From contig NZ_MDTQ01000001.1 of the NCBI RefSeq assembly GCF_001709345.1, positions 682,001 through 746,000 of the forward strand: DNA of 64,000 nt, in the 5' to 3' direction. A program made the position numbers and the translations under genes. Shown here piece by piece: positions 11,044-20,841 of the stretch. The notes beneath the pieces were generated by a model. The model saw nothing but the letters and a program-made list of their open reading frames with translations. It made no database searches and was not told the origin of the DNA. This DNA is from Terasakiispira papahanaumokuakeensis (GTDB lineage Bacteria > Pseudomonadota > Gammaproteobacteria > Pseudomonadales > Halomonadaceae). How positions within the stretch are numbered: the first letter of the stretch is position 1; every line of letters begins with the position of its first letter.

Positions 11044-11080
11044 AAAAAGGCGGCCTTTCAATTGAAAGGCCGCCTTTTTT
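11044..11080. terminator. Bidirectional terminator between hisC and degS
   Basis: A perfect inverted repeat (AAGGCGGCCTTTC, loop, GAAAGGCCGCCTT) is flanked by an A-run on the left and a T-run on the right, so it can end transcripts of both convergent genes. Two AATTAATTTCTCT-like direct repeats follow it. Confidence 0.9.
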
Positions 11081-11151
11081 AATTAATTTCTCTGTTTAAT
11101 TAATTTCTCTTTTAATCAAGTTCCGTTATCAATCTCTCGCAATGGGCGGGT

Positions 11152-12330
11152 TTATTGTGTGGTCGGTGTTGGCCTTTGTTGAACGGTTACGGTGGTTTCG
11201 AGCCGTTTGCCATTGCGCAATACTTGTATTTTGATGCGTTGATGGGGGGGGGTTGATGCGATTTGATTCATCGACTGACGTGCATTCTCAACGGCTTGTC
11301 CATCCAGCTCAACAATGACATCACCGGGTAATAGACCCGCTTGATGGGCGGGCCCACCACGCAGTAAACCTGCGATCAACACACCTTGAGTGTTGGGCAC
11401 TTGTAATGACTGGGCTAATGCAGGCGTGAGATCTTGAACTTCAACACCGAGCCAGCCGCGCACCACATAACCATTGTCAATCAAGTCTGTCATGATCTTG
11501 CGGGCCAGATCTGACGGGATCGCAAAGCCTATGCCTTGTGAGCCCCCGCTACGACTGAATATGGCGGTATTAATGCCCAGTAACTGCCCGTAAGCATTGA
11601 TCAGGGCCCCGCCCGAGTTGCCCGGGTTAATCGCCGCATCGGTTTGGATAAAGTTCTCATAAGTATTGATGCCCAGGCTGTTACGCCCCAGTGCACTGAT
11701 AATGCCCTGGGTCACGGTTTGCCCAACACCAAAAGGGTTACCGATTGCCAGTACCACATCTCCGATAGCGGCATCGTGGGCGCTGGCCAAGGTGATGACG
11801 GGTAGGTCATCTAAATCGACTTTCAGTACAGCCATATCGGTGTCAGGATCTGCACCAACAACAGTGGCAAACGCTTCTCGCCCATCGCGTAACGCGACTC
11901 TGATTTCATCGGCGCCGCTGATCACGTGGTGGTTGGTCAGAATATAGCCTTCAGCACTGACAATGACGCCAGACCCGAGACTGGATTGCATTCTTTTTTG
12001 GCGCGGTGGTGCGCTACGACCAAAGTAATGACGAAAGAAAGGGTCGTTGAGTAGCGGATGGGATTGTTGCTCAATAATTTTAGTGGTGTAAACGTTCACA
12101 ACCGCTGGGGCTGCCAAGCGGACGGCTTCAGCATAGGAGACCGGGCCTTGCTGACGATTAATGCGAGGCAGTTCGCTCGCCTGGACTTCCGGAATAATCG
12201 TATCCGTATGTGTGGGCCGTTCGACGGGGGAGGGCTCGCCGCTTAGAATAGGGAATGTCTGGAGTAGCACCACGGCCAGTAAAATGCCGGAGATCAGTGG
12301 CCAGACAACGGCGGGTCTGAGTAAACGCAT
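11152..12330 (-). CDS. degS: DegS/AlgW, envelope-stress serine protease
   Basis: This is a membrane-anchored periplasmic protease of the DegS/AlgW type, which starts the sigma-E (AlgU) response by cutting the anti-sigma factor RseA/MucA. From ATG 12330 (AGGA nine bases upstream) the product has 392 residues: one N-terminal membrane anchor (PLISGILLAVVLLQTF), a trypsin-like domain with His in TNHHVI, Asp in DTDMAVLKVD and Ser in GNSGGALIN, and a single C-terminal PDZ domain (GWLGVEVQDLTP onward). A single PDZ and a membrane anchor argue for DegS rather than DegP. It sits next to hisC, where Pseudomonas has algW. Confidence 0.93.
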   Translation of the reverse strand: MRLLRPAVVWPLISGILLAVVLLQTFPILSGEPSPVERPTHTDTIIPEVQASELPRINRQQGPVSYAEAVRLAAPAVVNVYTTKIIEQQSHPLLNDPFFRHYFGRSAPPRQKRMQSSLGSGVIVSAEGYILTNHHVISGADEIRVALRDGREAFATVVGADPDTDMAVLKVDLDDLPVITLASAHDAAIGDVVLAIGNPFGVGQTVTQGIISALGRNSLGINTYENFIQTDAAINPGNSGGALINAYGQLLGINTAIFSRSGGSQGIGFAIPSDLARKIMTDLIDNGYVVRGWLGVEVQDLTPALAQSLQVPNTQGVLIAGLLRGGPAHQAGLLPGDVIVELDGQAVENARQSMNQIASTPPHQRIKIQVLRNGKRLETTVTVQQRPTPTTQ

Positions 12331-12495
12331 GCAAGACAGTCCTGTTATCGTCTTGGGATTAGGGCATTCATGACCCCATGGGCCAAGCGTCAATAAATGA
12401 CGTGCTTTCGGCTCATTATGACAGACCTGATGCTGATCGTGGACTGTTTGATGTCATTTTGGCCGGTGACGGCGGGTTAAATCTAAGGAGTTAAG

Positions 12496-13254
12496 ATGTC
12501 TGTACCTTTGAGTACCCTGTGTGAAGCGATGAACCAGGAACTCGCGGTTAACCAGTTTCAAGATTATTGTCCAAACGGATTACAAGTTGAGGCGAGTGAC
12601 CAGGTTTCTCATATTGTGACAGGCGTGACGGCTTGCCAGGCTTTAATCGACGCGGCCATTGAACGACAAGCTGACATGCTGCTGGTTCACCATGGTTATT
12701 TCTGGAAGGGGGAAAGCCCGGCGCTAGTCGGCATGAAGGGGAGGCGTATTCGTCATTTGATGCAGCACGGGATTAATCTAGTCGCTTATCACCTCCCTTT
12801 AGATGCGCACCCTGTGCTGGGGAATAATGCCTGTTTAGCCGAGCAGTTAGGGTTGGTGACTGAAACTGGGCTGGATAGCAGTGATCATCCCATCGGCAAT
12901 ATCGGGATTTTGGAAACCCCTTTGACAGGCGCTGCGTTGGCGGCGCGGATTGAACAAGTGCTTGGCCGATCGCCTTTACATATTGCCGGGCATGAGGGCC
13001 TGATTCGGCGCGTTGGCTGGTGCACGGGGGCAGCCCACAGTATGCTCAACAAGGCTGCTGACCTGGGGCTGGATGCCTTTATCAGTGGAGAAATCAATGA
13101 GCCGACGGTGCATTTGGCACGAGAGCGAGGCATCGATTATTTCGCGGCAGGGCATCATGCGACAGAGCGTTACGGTGTGCAGGCTTTAGGACGCTGGCTG
13201 GCGCAACGCTTTGATGTCAGCTGTGAGTTTATCGATATTGATAACCCCGTATAA
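12496..13254 (+). CDS. Nif3/YbgI-family metal-binding protein (DUF34)
   Basis: The 252-residue product belongs to the Nif3-like (DUF34/YbgI) family, toroidal proteins with a dinuclear metal site that are thought to act as cyclohydrolase-like or chaperone-like enzymes; the physiological role is unsettled. Seen are YCPNGLQVE, LLVHHGYFWKG (two His ligands), VAYHLPLDAHP, TGEINEP-like (SGEINEPTVHLARE) and AGHHATERYGV near the end. AAGGAG lies upstream of the ATG. In Pseudomonas the homologue also lies next to algW. Confidence 0.92.
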   Translation: MSVPLSTLCEAMNQELAVNQFQDYCPNGLQVEASDQVSHIVTGVTACQALIDAAIERQADMLLVHHGYFWKGESPALVGMKGRRIRHLMQHGINLVAYHLPLDAHPVLGNNACLAEQLGLVTETGLDSSDHPIGNIGILETPLTGAALAARIEQVLGRSPLHIAGHEGLIRRVGWCTGAAHSMLNKAADLGLDAFISGEINEPTVHLARERGIDYFAAGHHATERYGVQALGRWLAQRFDVSCEFIDIDNPV

Positions 13255-13258
13255 CACC

Positions 13259-13287
13259 ATGGCTCCAGCAAGCCGTGCTGGAGCCAT
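13259..13287. terminator. Hairpin between the convergent Nif3-family gene and zapG
   Basis: ATGGCTCCAGCA pairs perfectly with TGCTGGAGCCAT across a five-base loop. There is no T-tract on either side, so it may terminate weakly or mainly protect 3' ends. Confidence 0.5.
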
Positions 13288-13316
13288 CGTTGTCGAGCGT
13301 GATTCACTGAGGGCGA

Positions 13317-13769
13317 TCAAGCGCCTGTACGTGGCGGTTCTTTGACATCCTGATGGGAAAAGCCAAAATCCTCAGACAGGGTCCCGCTGGTGCCTTCAGA
13401 ATAATCTTTCGGTGGCTCATAATGATCCGTTGAAGGTGCGGCAGGGTCATCGTGGGTGGCTCGACGATGCTCAAGACGCTTCAATACCGTATCATCATCA
13501 CACAGTCGTGAGGCATCCTGCTGCAAGCTTTGCTCAAGCTCTTCTATTTGACGCGCTAAGATGGAGAGGCCATCGGCCGTGCGGGCAAAGTGGTCATTGA
13601 CACCTTCACGCGTCTGCGTCAGCTGCAACTCTGTTTCCGTCAGTTTCTGACGAACTTTCAGGTTACGCGCGACACTACTGTTGAGCAGATGATAAATCAG
13701 TGCGCCTGCACCACCGCCCAGTAAAAATGCAATCAGTACAATGATCCAAGGGGTATCAGCTAGGTTCAC
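13317..13769 (-). CDS. zapG: YhcB/ZapG-family membrane protein (DUF1043)
   Basis: YhcB (ZapG) is an inner-membrane coiled-coil protein linked to cell division and envelope growth. I start it at the GTG at 13769, preceded by AAGGAG; the longer frame adds 18 residues without a ribosome-binding site. The 150-residue product has an N-terminal membrane helix (WIIVLIAFLLGGGAGALIYHLL), a long coiled coil containing DHFARTADGLSILA (the family's HFA-R-AD-L motif), and an acidic, Pro-rich tail. The divergent zapE upstream also belongs to division physiology. Confidence 0.88.
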   Translation of the reverse strand: MNLADTPWIIVLIAFLLGGGAGALIYHLLNSSVARNLKVRQKLTETELQLTQTREGVNDHFARTADGLSILARQIEELEQSLQQDASRLCDDDTVLKRLEHRRATHDDPAAPSTDHYEPPKDYSEGTSGTLSEDFGFSHQDVKEPPRTGA

Positions 13770-14299
13770 GCCTGGCTCCTTAATGCTTCGGCCATGCACC
13801 TGCTGCAACGGCCATGATTTCATTATATCGAGCTTAACCGGTCATTGGTCAAACATTGAGTAACAGTTGCGCTTATTTGAATGGAAACGAATAGATTTGT
13901 CTTGTGGGCTCTGATCCGATTTGTGCTGATTTTGTTGATCGGGTGTTTCTTTGTGATATCTACTGATGAATGCTCATCCAGTCGTTACCCTTTGTCCCGT
14001 TTAGGTATGAGGTCATACGTGGGGGATTGCAAGGCGTTAATGACGACAAGTTGTTGCCGGTGATGACAAGTGGTTGTCAGCCTCTTTTGAGCTGAGTCAT
14101 CGATTATCTGTATAATATGCCTCTTTTGAGGTGTCGCCGGTTGTGAAGACTGCCACCTCACTGCCCACAATCCTGACGACAATACTTGATCGTCCACTGA
14201 GGCTACGCCTGAGTCGGTTGGCGCATCATCACTGTCTGTAGCCTCCGTTTTATCGAGGCTGGTCGACGTGATGGCTTGTATTGGTATAAGAGACTTTTT
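13770..14299. other. 530-base zapG/zapE divergent region
   Basis: Apart from the zapE promoter at 14087-14116, I see nothing compelling. A 60-codon hydrophobic frame at 13881-14063 has no ribosome-binding site and is probably chance. A direct repeat of CCTCTTTTGAG (14081-14091 and 14120-14130) flanks the -10 box and could be regulatory. The leader from the promoter to zapE is about 175 bases. Confidence 0.4.
14087..14116 (+). promoter_or_regulatory. Predicted sigma-70 promoter of zapE
   Basis: TTGAGC and a perfect TATAAT are separated by 18 bases, upstream of zapE on the same strand. Confidence 0.6.
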
Positions 14300-15394
14300 A
14301 TGACACCCCTTGAACGTTACCAGGAAGACCTGAAGCGGGATGACTTTCATCATGATGAAGCCCAAGAAATGGCCGTGCGCCATTTGCAACGTGTCTATGA
14401 TGAACTGGTGGCCTATGAACGACCTCGGCAAGGATTTCTGGATCGTTTAATGAAGCGTGATCCAGATGTTGAGCCGGTTAAAGGCCTGTACTTCTGGGGT
14501 GGGGTCGGACGGGGTAAAACGTACCTAGTCGATACTTTCTTTGATAGTTTGCCGTTTAAAGATAAGTGGCGCACTCACTTTCACCGCTTTATGCAGCGCG
14601 TCCACAATGATCTGCGCGAGTTTGATGGTGAAAAAAATCCTTTGGAATTGGTCGCCCGTAAACTGGCCTCCGAAGTGCGCGTGTTGTGCCTAGATGAGTT
14701 TTTTGTCAAAGACATCACCGATGCCATGATTCTGGCTAACTTATTGCAAGGCTTGTTTAAACGAGGCGTAACCTTGGTGACGACCTCCAATATTGTGCCC
14801 GATGGCTTGTACAAAGATGGTCTCCAGCGTGCACGATTTCTGCCGGCCATCGATTTGCTCAAGCGCTATACCGAAGTAGTGAATGTGGATAGCGGTGTTG
14901 ATTACCGTTTGCGCACCTTGACGCAAGCCCGTTTGTTCCACCATCCGCTGAACGACCAGGCTGAGCAGGCCATGTTAGAGAGCTTTAAAACGATGGTGCG
15001 TGGGGCCGAAGGGCAAGTCGATGTGTCTGTCCCGATTAATCATCGGGTGATCACCGCAAAACGCTTGTATGACGGCATTGTATGGTTTGATTTTGATGCC
15101 CTGTGTGATGGCCCTCGTAGTCAAAACGACTATATCGAGTTGTCGAAGGAGTTCCACACGGTATTGCTTTCAGGTGTGCCGCAGCTCGGGCGAGAGAATG
15201 ATGACCAAACGCGACGGTTTATTAATCTCGTCGATGAATTTTATGACCGTTGCGTCAAAATGATTATTTCCGCTGAAGTCGGTATTGACGAAATCTATAC
15301 GGGCGGCAATTTGGCGTTTGAAATAGAGCGAACACAAAGCCGATTATTAGAAATGCAGTCTCAAGAATATCTTGAGCGTGAGCATAAGCCATAA
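14300..15394 (+). CDS. zapE: ZapE, AFG1-family ATPase
   Basis: ZapE is an AAA-type ATPase that associates with the Z ring under stress. The 364-residue protein begins MTPLERYQEDL, as in the family, and contains Walker A (GGVGRGKT), HFHRFMQRVH, Walker B (VLCLDEFFV), LVTTSNIVPDGLY and the C-terminal DEFYDR. The ATG at 14300 is preferred over one 24 bases upstream on the basis of the family N-terminus. It sits just before rplM-rpsI, as in Pseudomonas. Confidence 0.94.
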   Translation: MTPLERYQEDLKRDDFHHDEAQEMAVRHLQRVYDELVAYERPRQGFLDRLMKRDPDVEPVKGLYFWGGVGRGKTYLVDTFFDSLPFKDKWRTHFHRFMQRVHNDLREFDGEKNPLELVARKLASEVRVLCLDEFFVKDITDAMILANLLQGLFKRGVTLVTTSNIVPDGLYKDGLQRARFLPAIDLLKRYTEVVNVDSGVDYRLRTLTQARLFHHPLNDQAEQAMLESFKTMVRGAEGQVDVSVPINHRVITAKRLYDGIVWFDFDALCDGPRSQNDYIELSKEFHTVLLSGVPQLGRENDDQTRRFINLVDEFYDRCVKMIISAEVGIDEIYTGGNLAFEIERTQSRLLEMQSQEYLEREHKP

Positions 15395-15722
15395 TCGCTC
15401 TTGGCAAGGCCGGGTATATCAATTGGCCCTTAACAATTCAACTCAACACACGTATAATGCGCGCTCTCTTGGCTTAGGGTGCTGAATGTTGACGGTGTTA
15501 ATGTCGAAATATGTTGATGTCGAATATGTTCAAAACGCCAGCCAAGGGGTTCGAAGCACTGTAGTGCGTGTTGTTCTTTGTATTTCAAAAGCACTGAACA
15601 ACCAATAAAAATAGGTAATGGTCAGTACGATCTGATTGATCGCCATGATTTATTAATCCACTGCTGTGGAATATGAATCAAAGCATCAGTTAAGTCGTGA
15701 AGACCCTGCTGAGGTTTTATTC
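15395..15722 (+). promoter_or_regulatory. rplM promoter and 257-base leader
   Basis: The 328-base zapE-rplM gap holds TTAACA at 15430-15435 and a perfect TATAAT at 15453-15458 with 17-base spacing, followed by a GC-rich start region (GCGCGC) of the kind seen at stringently controlled ribosomal promoters. Transcription should begin near 15466, leaving a leader of about 257 bases before rplM. In E. coli L13 regulates its own operon through the leader; whether this one folds similarly I cannot tell by eye. Confidence 0.7.
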
Positions 15723-16151
15723 ATGAAAACTTTCTCTGCCAAGCCGCAAACAGTCACGCGTGACTGGTACCTCGTGGACGCTACCGACCTGACTTTAGGT
15801 CGTCTGTCGACTGAATTGGCACGTCGTCTGCGTGGTAAACATAAGCCCGAATATACGCCTCACGTTGATACTGGCGATTACATCGTCGTGATCAATGCTG
15901 AGAAAGTTGCCGTTACTGGCAAAAAAGCGCAACAGAAAATGTACTATCGTCATACCGGTTTCCCGGGTGGCCTGAAAGAAACTAATTTCGCCAAGCTCAT
16001 CGACCATGCGCCGGAGCAGGTGATCCAGAAAGCCGTCAAGGGCATGCTGCCGAAAGGTCCGTTGGGCCGTGCTATGCTGTCCAAGCTCAAAGTTTATGCC
16101 GGTGCTGAACACCCGCATACCGCCCAGCAGCCGCAATCCCTGAACATCTAA
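15723..16151 (+). CDS. rplM: Ribosomal protein L13
   Basis: This large-subunit ribosomal protein has 142 residues from ATG 15723 (MKTFSAKP), the same length as in E. coli. Family landmarks are [40 protein letters not shown] and [12 protein letters not shown]. An upstream in-frame ATG at 15666 would add 19 residues unlike the family. rpsI follows after 13 bases, the conserved rplM-rpsI pair. Confidence 0.98.
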   Translation: MKTFSAKPQTVTRDWYLVDATDLTLGRLSTELARRLRGKHKPEYTPHVDTGDYIVVINAEKVAVTGKKAQQKMYYRHTGFPGGLKETNFAKLIDHAPEQVIQKAVKGMLPKGPLGRAMLSKLKVYAGAEHPHTAQQPQSLNI

Positions 16152-16164
16152 CGGAAGGTTTGTC

Positions 16165-16557
16165 ATGTCTGTTAATCAAAACTACGGTACTGGTCGTCGT
16201 AAGACCTCTACAGCGCGTGTATTCCTGAAGCCAGGCACTGGTAATATTTCAGTTAATGGCCGTACTCTTCAGGATTATTTTGGTCGTGAAACTGCTCGCA
16301 TGATCGTCATGCAGCCGCTGCAAGTGACGGATACTGCTGGGCAGTTTGATCTGCATATCACCGTTAAAGGTGGTGGCGGTAATGGTCAGGCCGGTGCGAT
16401 TCGTCATGGCATTACTCGTGCCTTGATCGATTACAATGAAGAGTTCCGTCAGCCGCTGCGTGCAGCCGGTTATGTGACGCGTGATGCGCGTATGGTTGAA
16501 CGTAAGAAAGTGGGTCTGCGTAAAGCGCGTAAGCGTCCTCAGTTCTCCAAGCGTTAA
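16165..16557 (+). CDS. rpsI: Ribosomal protein S9
   Basis: The 130-residue small-subunit protein has [14 protein letters not shown] at its start, [15 protein letters not shown] in the middle and the basic tail [11 protein letters not shown] that reaches into the ribosomal P site. It is co-transcribed with rplM and followed by a strong terminator. Confidence 0.98.
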   Translation: MSVNQNYGTGRRKTSTARVFLKPGTGNISVNGRTLQDYFGRETARMIVMQPLQVTDTAGQFDLHITVKGGGGNGQAGAIRHGITRALIDYNEEFRQPLRAAGYVTRDARMVERKKVGLRKARKRPQFSKR

Positions 16558-16600
16558 TCCATACGGGTGTCAGGGACAAAAATTTGTCCTGCATCAAGGA

Positions 16601-16636
16601 AACGCCCATCCGCTACAGCGGATGGGCGTTTTTTTA
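16601..16636 (+). terminator. Terminator of rplM-rpsI
   Basis: A 14-base arm beginning AACGCCCATCC pairs with its complement, followed by a run of seven T. A smaller hairpin (GGACAAA/TTTGTCC) lies just upstream at 16573-16588. Confidence 0.9.
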
Positions 16637-16818
16637 TGAAAAAATCAATAAGATGTCACCCCAAACGATCCACCTCAATGTTGTTTGTCGATAGAAAGGC
16701 TACATTGGGCAAGTTGGGTAGTTTTTTCTACGATTAATGTCATTTGACAGTATAAAAAAATTGGCGACAGCTGTAGTCAGTGCTGCCGGTTTGATAGAAG
16801 GATGGGGAGACACCTGAA

Positions 16819-17424
16819 ATGAGCAATGACGGCGTGAATAAGGGGCGGCGCCGCTTCCTCGTCGGCGCGACTTCCGTCGTGGGGGCGGCGGGGGCCGTAG
16901 GCGTGGCTGTACCCTTTGTGGCTTCATGGAATCCGAGTGCCAAGGCCTTGGCTGCTGGCGCGCCCGTCAAGGCGGATATCTCCAAGCTGACCGACGGTCA
17001 ACAGATGACAGTCGAATGGCGGGGGAAGCCGATTTGGATTCTTAAGCGAACTCCGGAAATGATGAAGCGGTTGGAAAGTCTTGGAGAGGATACCCTTAGG
17101 GATCCTAACTCTACGGTGGCTTCCCAGCAGCCCAGTTATATCTCTGGACCCATGCGTTCGATCAAGCCGGAAATCGGCGTCATGATCGGCATTTGTACCC
17201 ACTTGGGATGTTCTCCAACGTTTCGGCCTGAGCCTGCTGCAGCCGATTTGGGAGGAGACTGGCCGGGTGGTTACTTTTGTCCTTGCCACGGCTCTCGTTT
17301 TGACTTGGCGGGACGCGTTTTCAATGGTGTACCGGCGCCAACCAACTTGGAAATTCCGCCGTACTCCTATGAGAGCGACAATGTGATTGTCGTGGGTGTG
17401 GATCAGGAGGTGGCTAATGGGTAA
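16819..17424 (+). CDS. petA: PetA, Rieske iron-sulfur subunit of cytochrome bc1
   Basis: PetA carries the Rieske [2Fe-2S] cluster of ubiquinol-cytochrome c reductase. Its 201 residues include an N-terminal twin-arginine-like signal anchor (GRRRFLVGATSVVGAAG) and the two cluster-binding boxes CTHLGC and CPCHGS. It heads petABC; its last codons overlap the petB start by eight bases. Confidence 0.96.
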   Translation: MSNDGVNKGRRRFLVGATSVVGAAGAVGVAVPFVASWNPSAKALAAGAPVKADISKLTDGQQMTVEWRGKPIWILKRTPEMMKRLESLGEDTLRDPNSTVASQQPSYISGPMRSIKPEIGVMIGICTHLGCSPTFRPEPAAADLGGDWPGGYFCPCHGSRFDLAGRVFNGVPAPTNLEIPPYSYESDNVIVVGVDQEVANG

Positions 17425-18676
17425 TTCAAACCGTGCCAAAGCCGAAAGCGGCATCATGCGCTGGATTGATGATCGCTTTCCTGCGACGCAGATGTGGCAG
17501 GAGCATCTAAGCAAGTATTATGCACCGAAGAACTTCAACTTCTGGTACTTCTTTGGCTCATTGGCATTGCTGGTATTGGTGAATCAGATTCTGACTGGGG
17601 TCTGGTTGACGATGAGTTATAACCCGACTTCTGAGGGCGCTTTTGCCTCAGTTGAATACATTATGCGGGATGTCAACTACGGCTGGTTGTTGCGCTATAT
17701 GCACTCAACTGGTGCCTCAGCGTTCTTTGTCGTCGTTTATCTGCATATGTTCCGCGGCATTATTTATGGTTCTTATAAAGCGCCGCGTGAACTGATCTGG
17801 ATTTTCGGGATGGCGATTTACCTGGCGTTGATGGCTGAAGCCTTTATGGGATACCTGCTGCCTTGGGGGCAGATGTCTTACTGGGGGGCTCAGGTCATCA
17901 TCTCGCTATTCACTGCGATTCCGGTTGTCGGTGGGGATTTGGCACAGTGGGTCCGGGGTGACTTCCTGATTTCAGGGATCACACTGAACCGCTTCTTCGC
18001 ACTACATGTCATTGCCTTGCCCATTGTGTTGCTGGCGCTTGTCGTCCTGCACGTATTGGCTTTGCATGAAGTAGGGTCTAATAACCCCGATGGCGTGGAT
18101 ATCAAAAAACTCAAAGATGAAAATGGTGTGCCGCTAGATGGCATTCCGTTCCATCCGTATTACACCGTGAAGGATATTGTCGGTGTCGGCGTTTTCCTGC
18201 TGGTATTCTGTGGTGTTATTTTCTACTTCCCTGAAGGGGGCGGTTACTTCCTGGAAAAACCCAACTTTGAGCCTGCTAACCCCTTAAAAACACCGGAACA
18301 TATTGCACCTGTTTGGTACTTCACGCCTTTCTACGCCATGCTGCGTGCGATTACTTATCCATTATTTGGTGTGGATGCCAAGTTCTGGGGGGTTGTTGTG
18401 ATGGGGGCGGCGATCGCCATTCTCTTTGTGTTGCCGTGGCTCGATCGTAGCCCAGTGCGTTCCATCCGATACAAAGGTTGGATCAGCAAGGTCGCGGTGC
18501 TGTTATTTGCCATTAGTTTTATTGTGCTCGGTGTTTTAGGCGCTATTCCGACCACTAGTGGCCGGACGCTGATGGCTCAAATCGGCACCTTGGTTTATTT
18601 CCTCTTTTTCCTGCTGATGCCCTGGTATACCCGTGCAGAGCAGTGTAAACCGGTTCCAGAGAGGGTGACTGGCTGA
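17417..18676 (+). CDS. petB: PetB, cytochrome b of cytochrome bc1
   Basis: PetB is the membrane subunit holding the two b hemes and the quinol sites. The 419-residue protein has about eight membrane helices, heme-ligand histidines in RYMHSTGAS...VYLHMFRG and in FALHVIALPIV...LHVLALHE, and a Qo-site PEGGGYF-like segment. The start at 17417 has AGGAGGTGG just upstream and overlaps petA; the longer frame would lie inside petA. Confidence 0.96.
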   Translation: MGNSNRAKAESGIMRWIDDRFPATQMWQEHLSKYYAPKNFNFWYFFGSLALLVLVNQILTGVWLTMSYNPTSEGAFASVEYIMRDVNYGWLLRYMHSTGASAFFVVVYLHMFRGIIYGSYKAPRELIWIFGMAIYLALMAEAFMGYLLPWGQMSYWGAQVIISLFTAIPVVGGDLAQWVRGDFLISGITLNRFFALHVIALPIVLLALVVLHVLALHEVGSNNPDGVDIKKLKDENGVPLDGIPFHPYYTVKDIVGVGVFLLVFCGVIFYFPEGGGYFLEKPNFEPANPLKTPEHIAPVWYFTPFYAMLRAITYPLFGVDAKFWGVVVMGAAIAILFVLPWLDRSPVRSIRYKGWISKVAVLLFAISFIVLGVLGAIPTTSGRTLMAQIGTLVYFLFFLLMPWYTRAEQCKPVPERVTG

Positions 18677-18677
18677 T

Positions 18678-19445
18678 ATGAAAAAGCAACTGATTGCACT
18701 CATTATGGCGCTGGTGCCGTCATTGGCGCTGGCTGCAGGGGGGGCTGCTGTCCACCTGGATTCAATGAAACCCGATATCCATAATCAGGCTTCATTACAA
18801 AATGGTGCGCGCCTATTCGTGAACTATTGTATGGGATGCCACTCTGCCAAATTTCAGCGTTTCTCACGTACGGCTCAGGATCTAGGGATCCCGCAGTCTT
18901 TGGTGGAAGAAAACCTGATCTTTAACCCGGACCTGAAGTTTAATGACCAAATGCGGATTGCGATGCATGAGGATGATGCGGCTCAGTGGTTTGGTGCGCC
19001 GCCGCCTGATTTGTCACTGACTGCACGGCTGCGTGGACCGGATTGGATTTATACCTATCTTCGCAGTTTCTATGTCGACGACAGTCGGCCTTGGGGCGTG
19101 AATAATACGGTTTTTCCCGATGTCGGGATGCCGCATGTGCTGGCGCCGTTGCAGGGTGTAAACCGTTTGACTTGTGATCCTAATCATGTGGAGTCTGAAA
19201 TCATTGACCCGCTCAAAGGCTCTGTGACTTCAACTCGGGATTGCTTTAAACAAGTCCAGGCTGGCAGTATGTCGCCACAGCAGTTTGATCATGCGGTCTA
19301 TGATCTCACTAACTTTTTGGTCTATGTCGGTGAACCCAGTAAACTGCAAAGTCAGTCTATTGCTTGGAAAGTCTTGCTGTTTATTGTGTTCTTCACTATC
19401 GTGGCCTACCTGCTTAAGCGTGAGTACTGGCGCGATGTGCACTAA
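18678..19445 (+). CDS. petC: PetC, cytochrome c1
   Basis: Cytochrome c1 accepts electrons from the Rieske protein and passes them to soluble cytochrome c. The 255-residue product has a signal peptide (ending SLALAAG), the heme-attachment motif CMGCH in NYCMGCHSAKF, and a C-terminal membrane anchor (VLLFIVFFTIVAYLLKREYW). It starts one base after petB. Confidence 0.95.
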   Translation: MKKQLIALIMALVPSLALAAGGAAVHLDSMKPDIHNQASLQNGARLFVNYCMGCHSAKFQRFSRTAQDLGIPQSLVEENLIFNPDLKFNDQMRIAMHEDDAAQWFGAPPPDLSLTARLRGPDWIYTYLRSFYVDDSRPWGVNNTVFPDVGMPHVLAPLQGVNRLTCDPNHVESEIIDPLKGSVTSTRDCFKQVQAGSMSPQQFDHAVYDLTNFLVYVGEPSKLQSQSIAWKVLLFIVFFTIVAYLLKREYWRDVH

Positions 19446-19578
19446 AGCCGTTGGCTGAGTCCTAACGCTTGATTAAGTGTGTTGAGGGCGTGCAGATTAA
19501 AAGTCTGCACGCCTTTTGCTTTATAAGGCCGCAAAGCGGTAAAATGGACGTTATTAATGTCGAGTGAGGATCTTTTCA

Positions 19579-20208
19579 ATGGGTGTTGTGACCAAACGCT
19601 CTTCCATGACCTTCTTCTCTGATGGTGGGGATCACTATAGTCATCGTGTTCGCATTGTCTTGGCGGAGAAGGGGGTAACTGTCGACGTACTGGACATCAA
19701 CCCCGATGACAAGCCGGACGAGTTGGCAGACCTGAACCCTTATAACAGTCTGCCGACGCTGCTGGATCGTGACTTGGTCCTATATGAGTCCAAGGTGATG
19801 ATGGAGTACCTCGATGAGCGCTTCCCTCATCCGCCATTGCTGCCGGTTTATCCCGTTGCGCGTGCCCAAAGTCGGTTATGGATGTACCGGCTGGAAAATG
19901 AATGGTGCCCGCTAGTGGATGAAATCACCAAAGGTGCAGGGGGTAAGAAGGCGGATAAAGCGCGTAAAGAGCTACGTGAGAGCCTCTTGGGGGTTGCCCC
20001 CATTTTCCAAGAATGCACTTATTTCATGAGCGATGAGTTCAGTCTGGTGGATTGCTGTGTGGCTCCGATTTTGTGGCGCTTAGATCATATGGGCATTGAA
20101 TTGCCGGAAAAACAGTGTCAGCCACTGTTTGACTATATGACACGCATTTTTGCGCGAGATGGTTTCCAGGCCAGTCTGTCTGAGCAAGAAAACGATATGC
20201 GTGGATAA
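19579..20208 (+). CDS. sspA: SspA, stringent starvation protein A
   Basis: SspA is a glutathione-transferase-fold protein that binds RNA polymerase and regulates stationary-phase, acid-stress and virulence genes. The 209-residue product from ATG 19579 shows [44 protein letters not shown] and the conserved [15 protein letters not shown]. sspB follows in the same operon, its frame touching the sspA stop. Confidence 0.95.
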   Translation: MGVVTKRSSMTFFSDGGDHYSHRVRIVLAEKGVTVDVLDINPDDKPDELADLNPYNSLPTLLDRDLVLYESKVMMEYLDERFPHPPLLPVYPVARAQSRLWMYRLENEWCPLVDEITKGAGGKKADKARKELRESLLGVAPIFQECTYFMSDEFSLVDCCVAPILWRLDHMGIELPEKQCQPLFDYMTRIFARDGFQASLSEQENDMRG

Positions 20209-20225
20209 TGGTGAGGTCATCAGTG

Positions 20226-20762
20226 ATGAACGCATCTAGTCGTCCCTACTTGTTACGCGGTTTGCATGAGTGGCTTTTAGATAATGGCTTGACGCCTTAT
20301 GTCATTGTGGATGCTGAACAACCCGGTGTTCAGGTGCCTCAGCCTTATGTCAGAGACGGGCAGATTGTGTTGAATGTCTCGCCGGATGCGACTCGACATC
20401 TCATGATTGATAACTTTGGCATCAGTTTTAGTGCTCGCTTTGGTGGTGTAGCGATGCAGCTGAGTATTCCTGTCGCGGCCGTTATGGCAATATATGCACG
20501 CGAGAATGGTGCCGGTATGGTCTTTGGTTCAGAGCCGACTTTAGAAGCCGGGTCTGATGAGCCGTTGACGGATGATTCGGTTGATCGAGCGCTTGAGGTG
20601 GTTCATCAGTTGAAAGATGAAGATGACGTCGCGACAGAAGACACTGACTCGGCTGAATCTGAGCAAGTATGGCATGAGCCTGTCGATACAGATGATGACG
20701 ACGATGATGATCACACACCTCCAGGAGGAGGGCGAGGAAGCCACCTTCGCGTGATCAAATAG
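20226..20762 (+). CDS. sspB: SspB, ClpXP specificity adaptor
   Basis: SspB tethers ssrA-tagged proteins to ClpXP for degradation. The 178-residue product has the conserved RPYLLRGLHEWLLDNGLTPY start, ARFGG and PVAAVMAIYARENGAGM, then an acidic linker with a run of seven Asp and the C-terminal ClpX-binding tail (SHLRVIK). I chose ATG 20226, nine bases after GGTGAGG; an ATG at 20208 overlapping the sspA stop is possible. Confidence 0.94.
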   Translation: MNASSRPYLLRGLHEWLLDNGLTPYVIVDAEQPGVQVPQPYVRDGQIVLNVSPDATRHLMIDNFGISFSARFGGVAMQLSIPVAAVMAIYARENGAGMVFGSEPTLEAGSDEPLTDDSVDRALEVVHQLKDEDDVATEDTDSAESEQVWHEPVDTDDDDDDDHTPPGGGRGSHLRVIK

Positions 20763-20841
20763 TCAGCCTTGCCGTGGTAAACAGGTGTGAGTTGTAAACT
20801 GAAAGCCTGCTGTCTGAAATAGGCCATGCTGGCTTGTCAAT

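Noticed and set aside
13881-14063. 60-residue plus-strand ORF with a hydrophobic start
   Set aside because: No ribosome-binding site, and it ends in Cys/Ser-rich sequence without any pattern.
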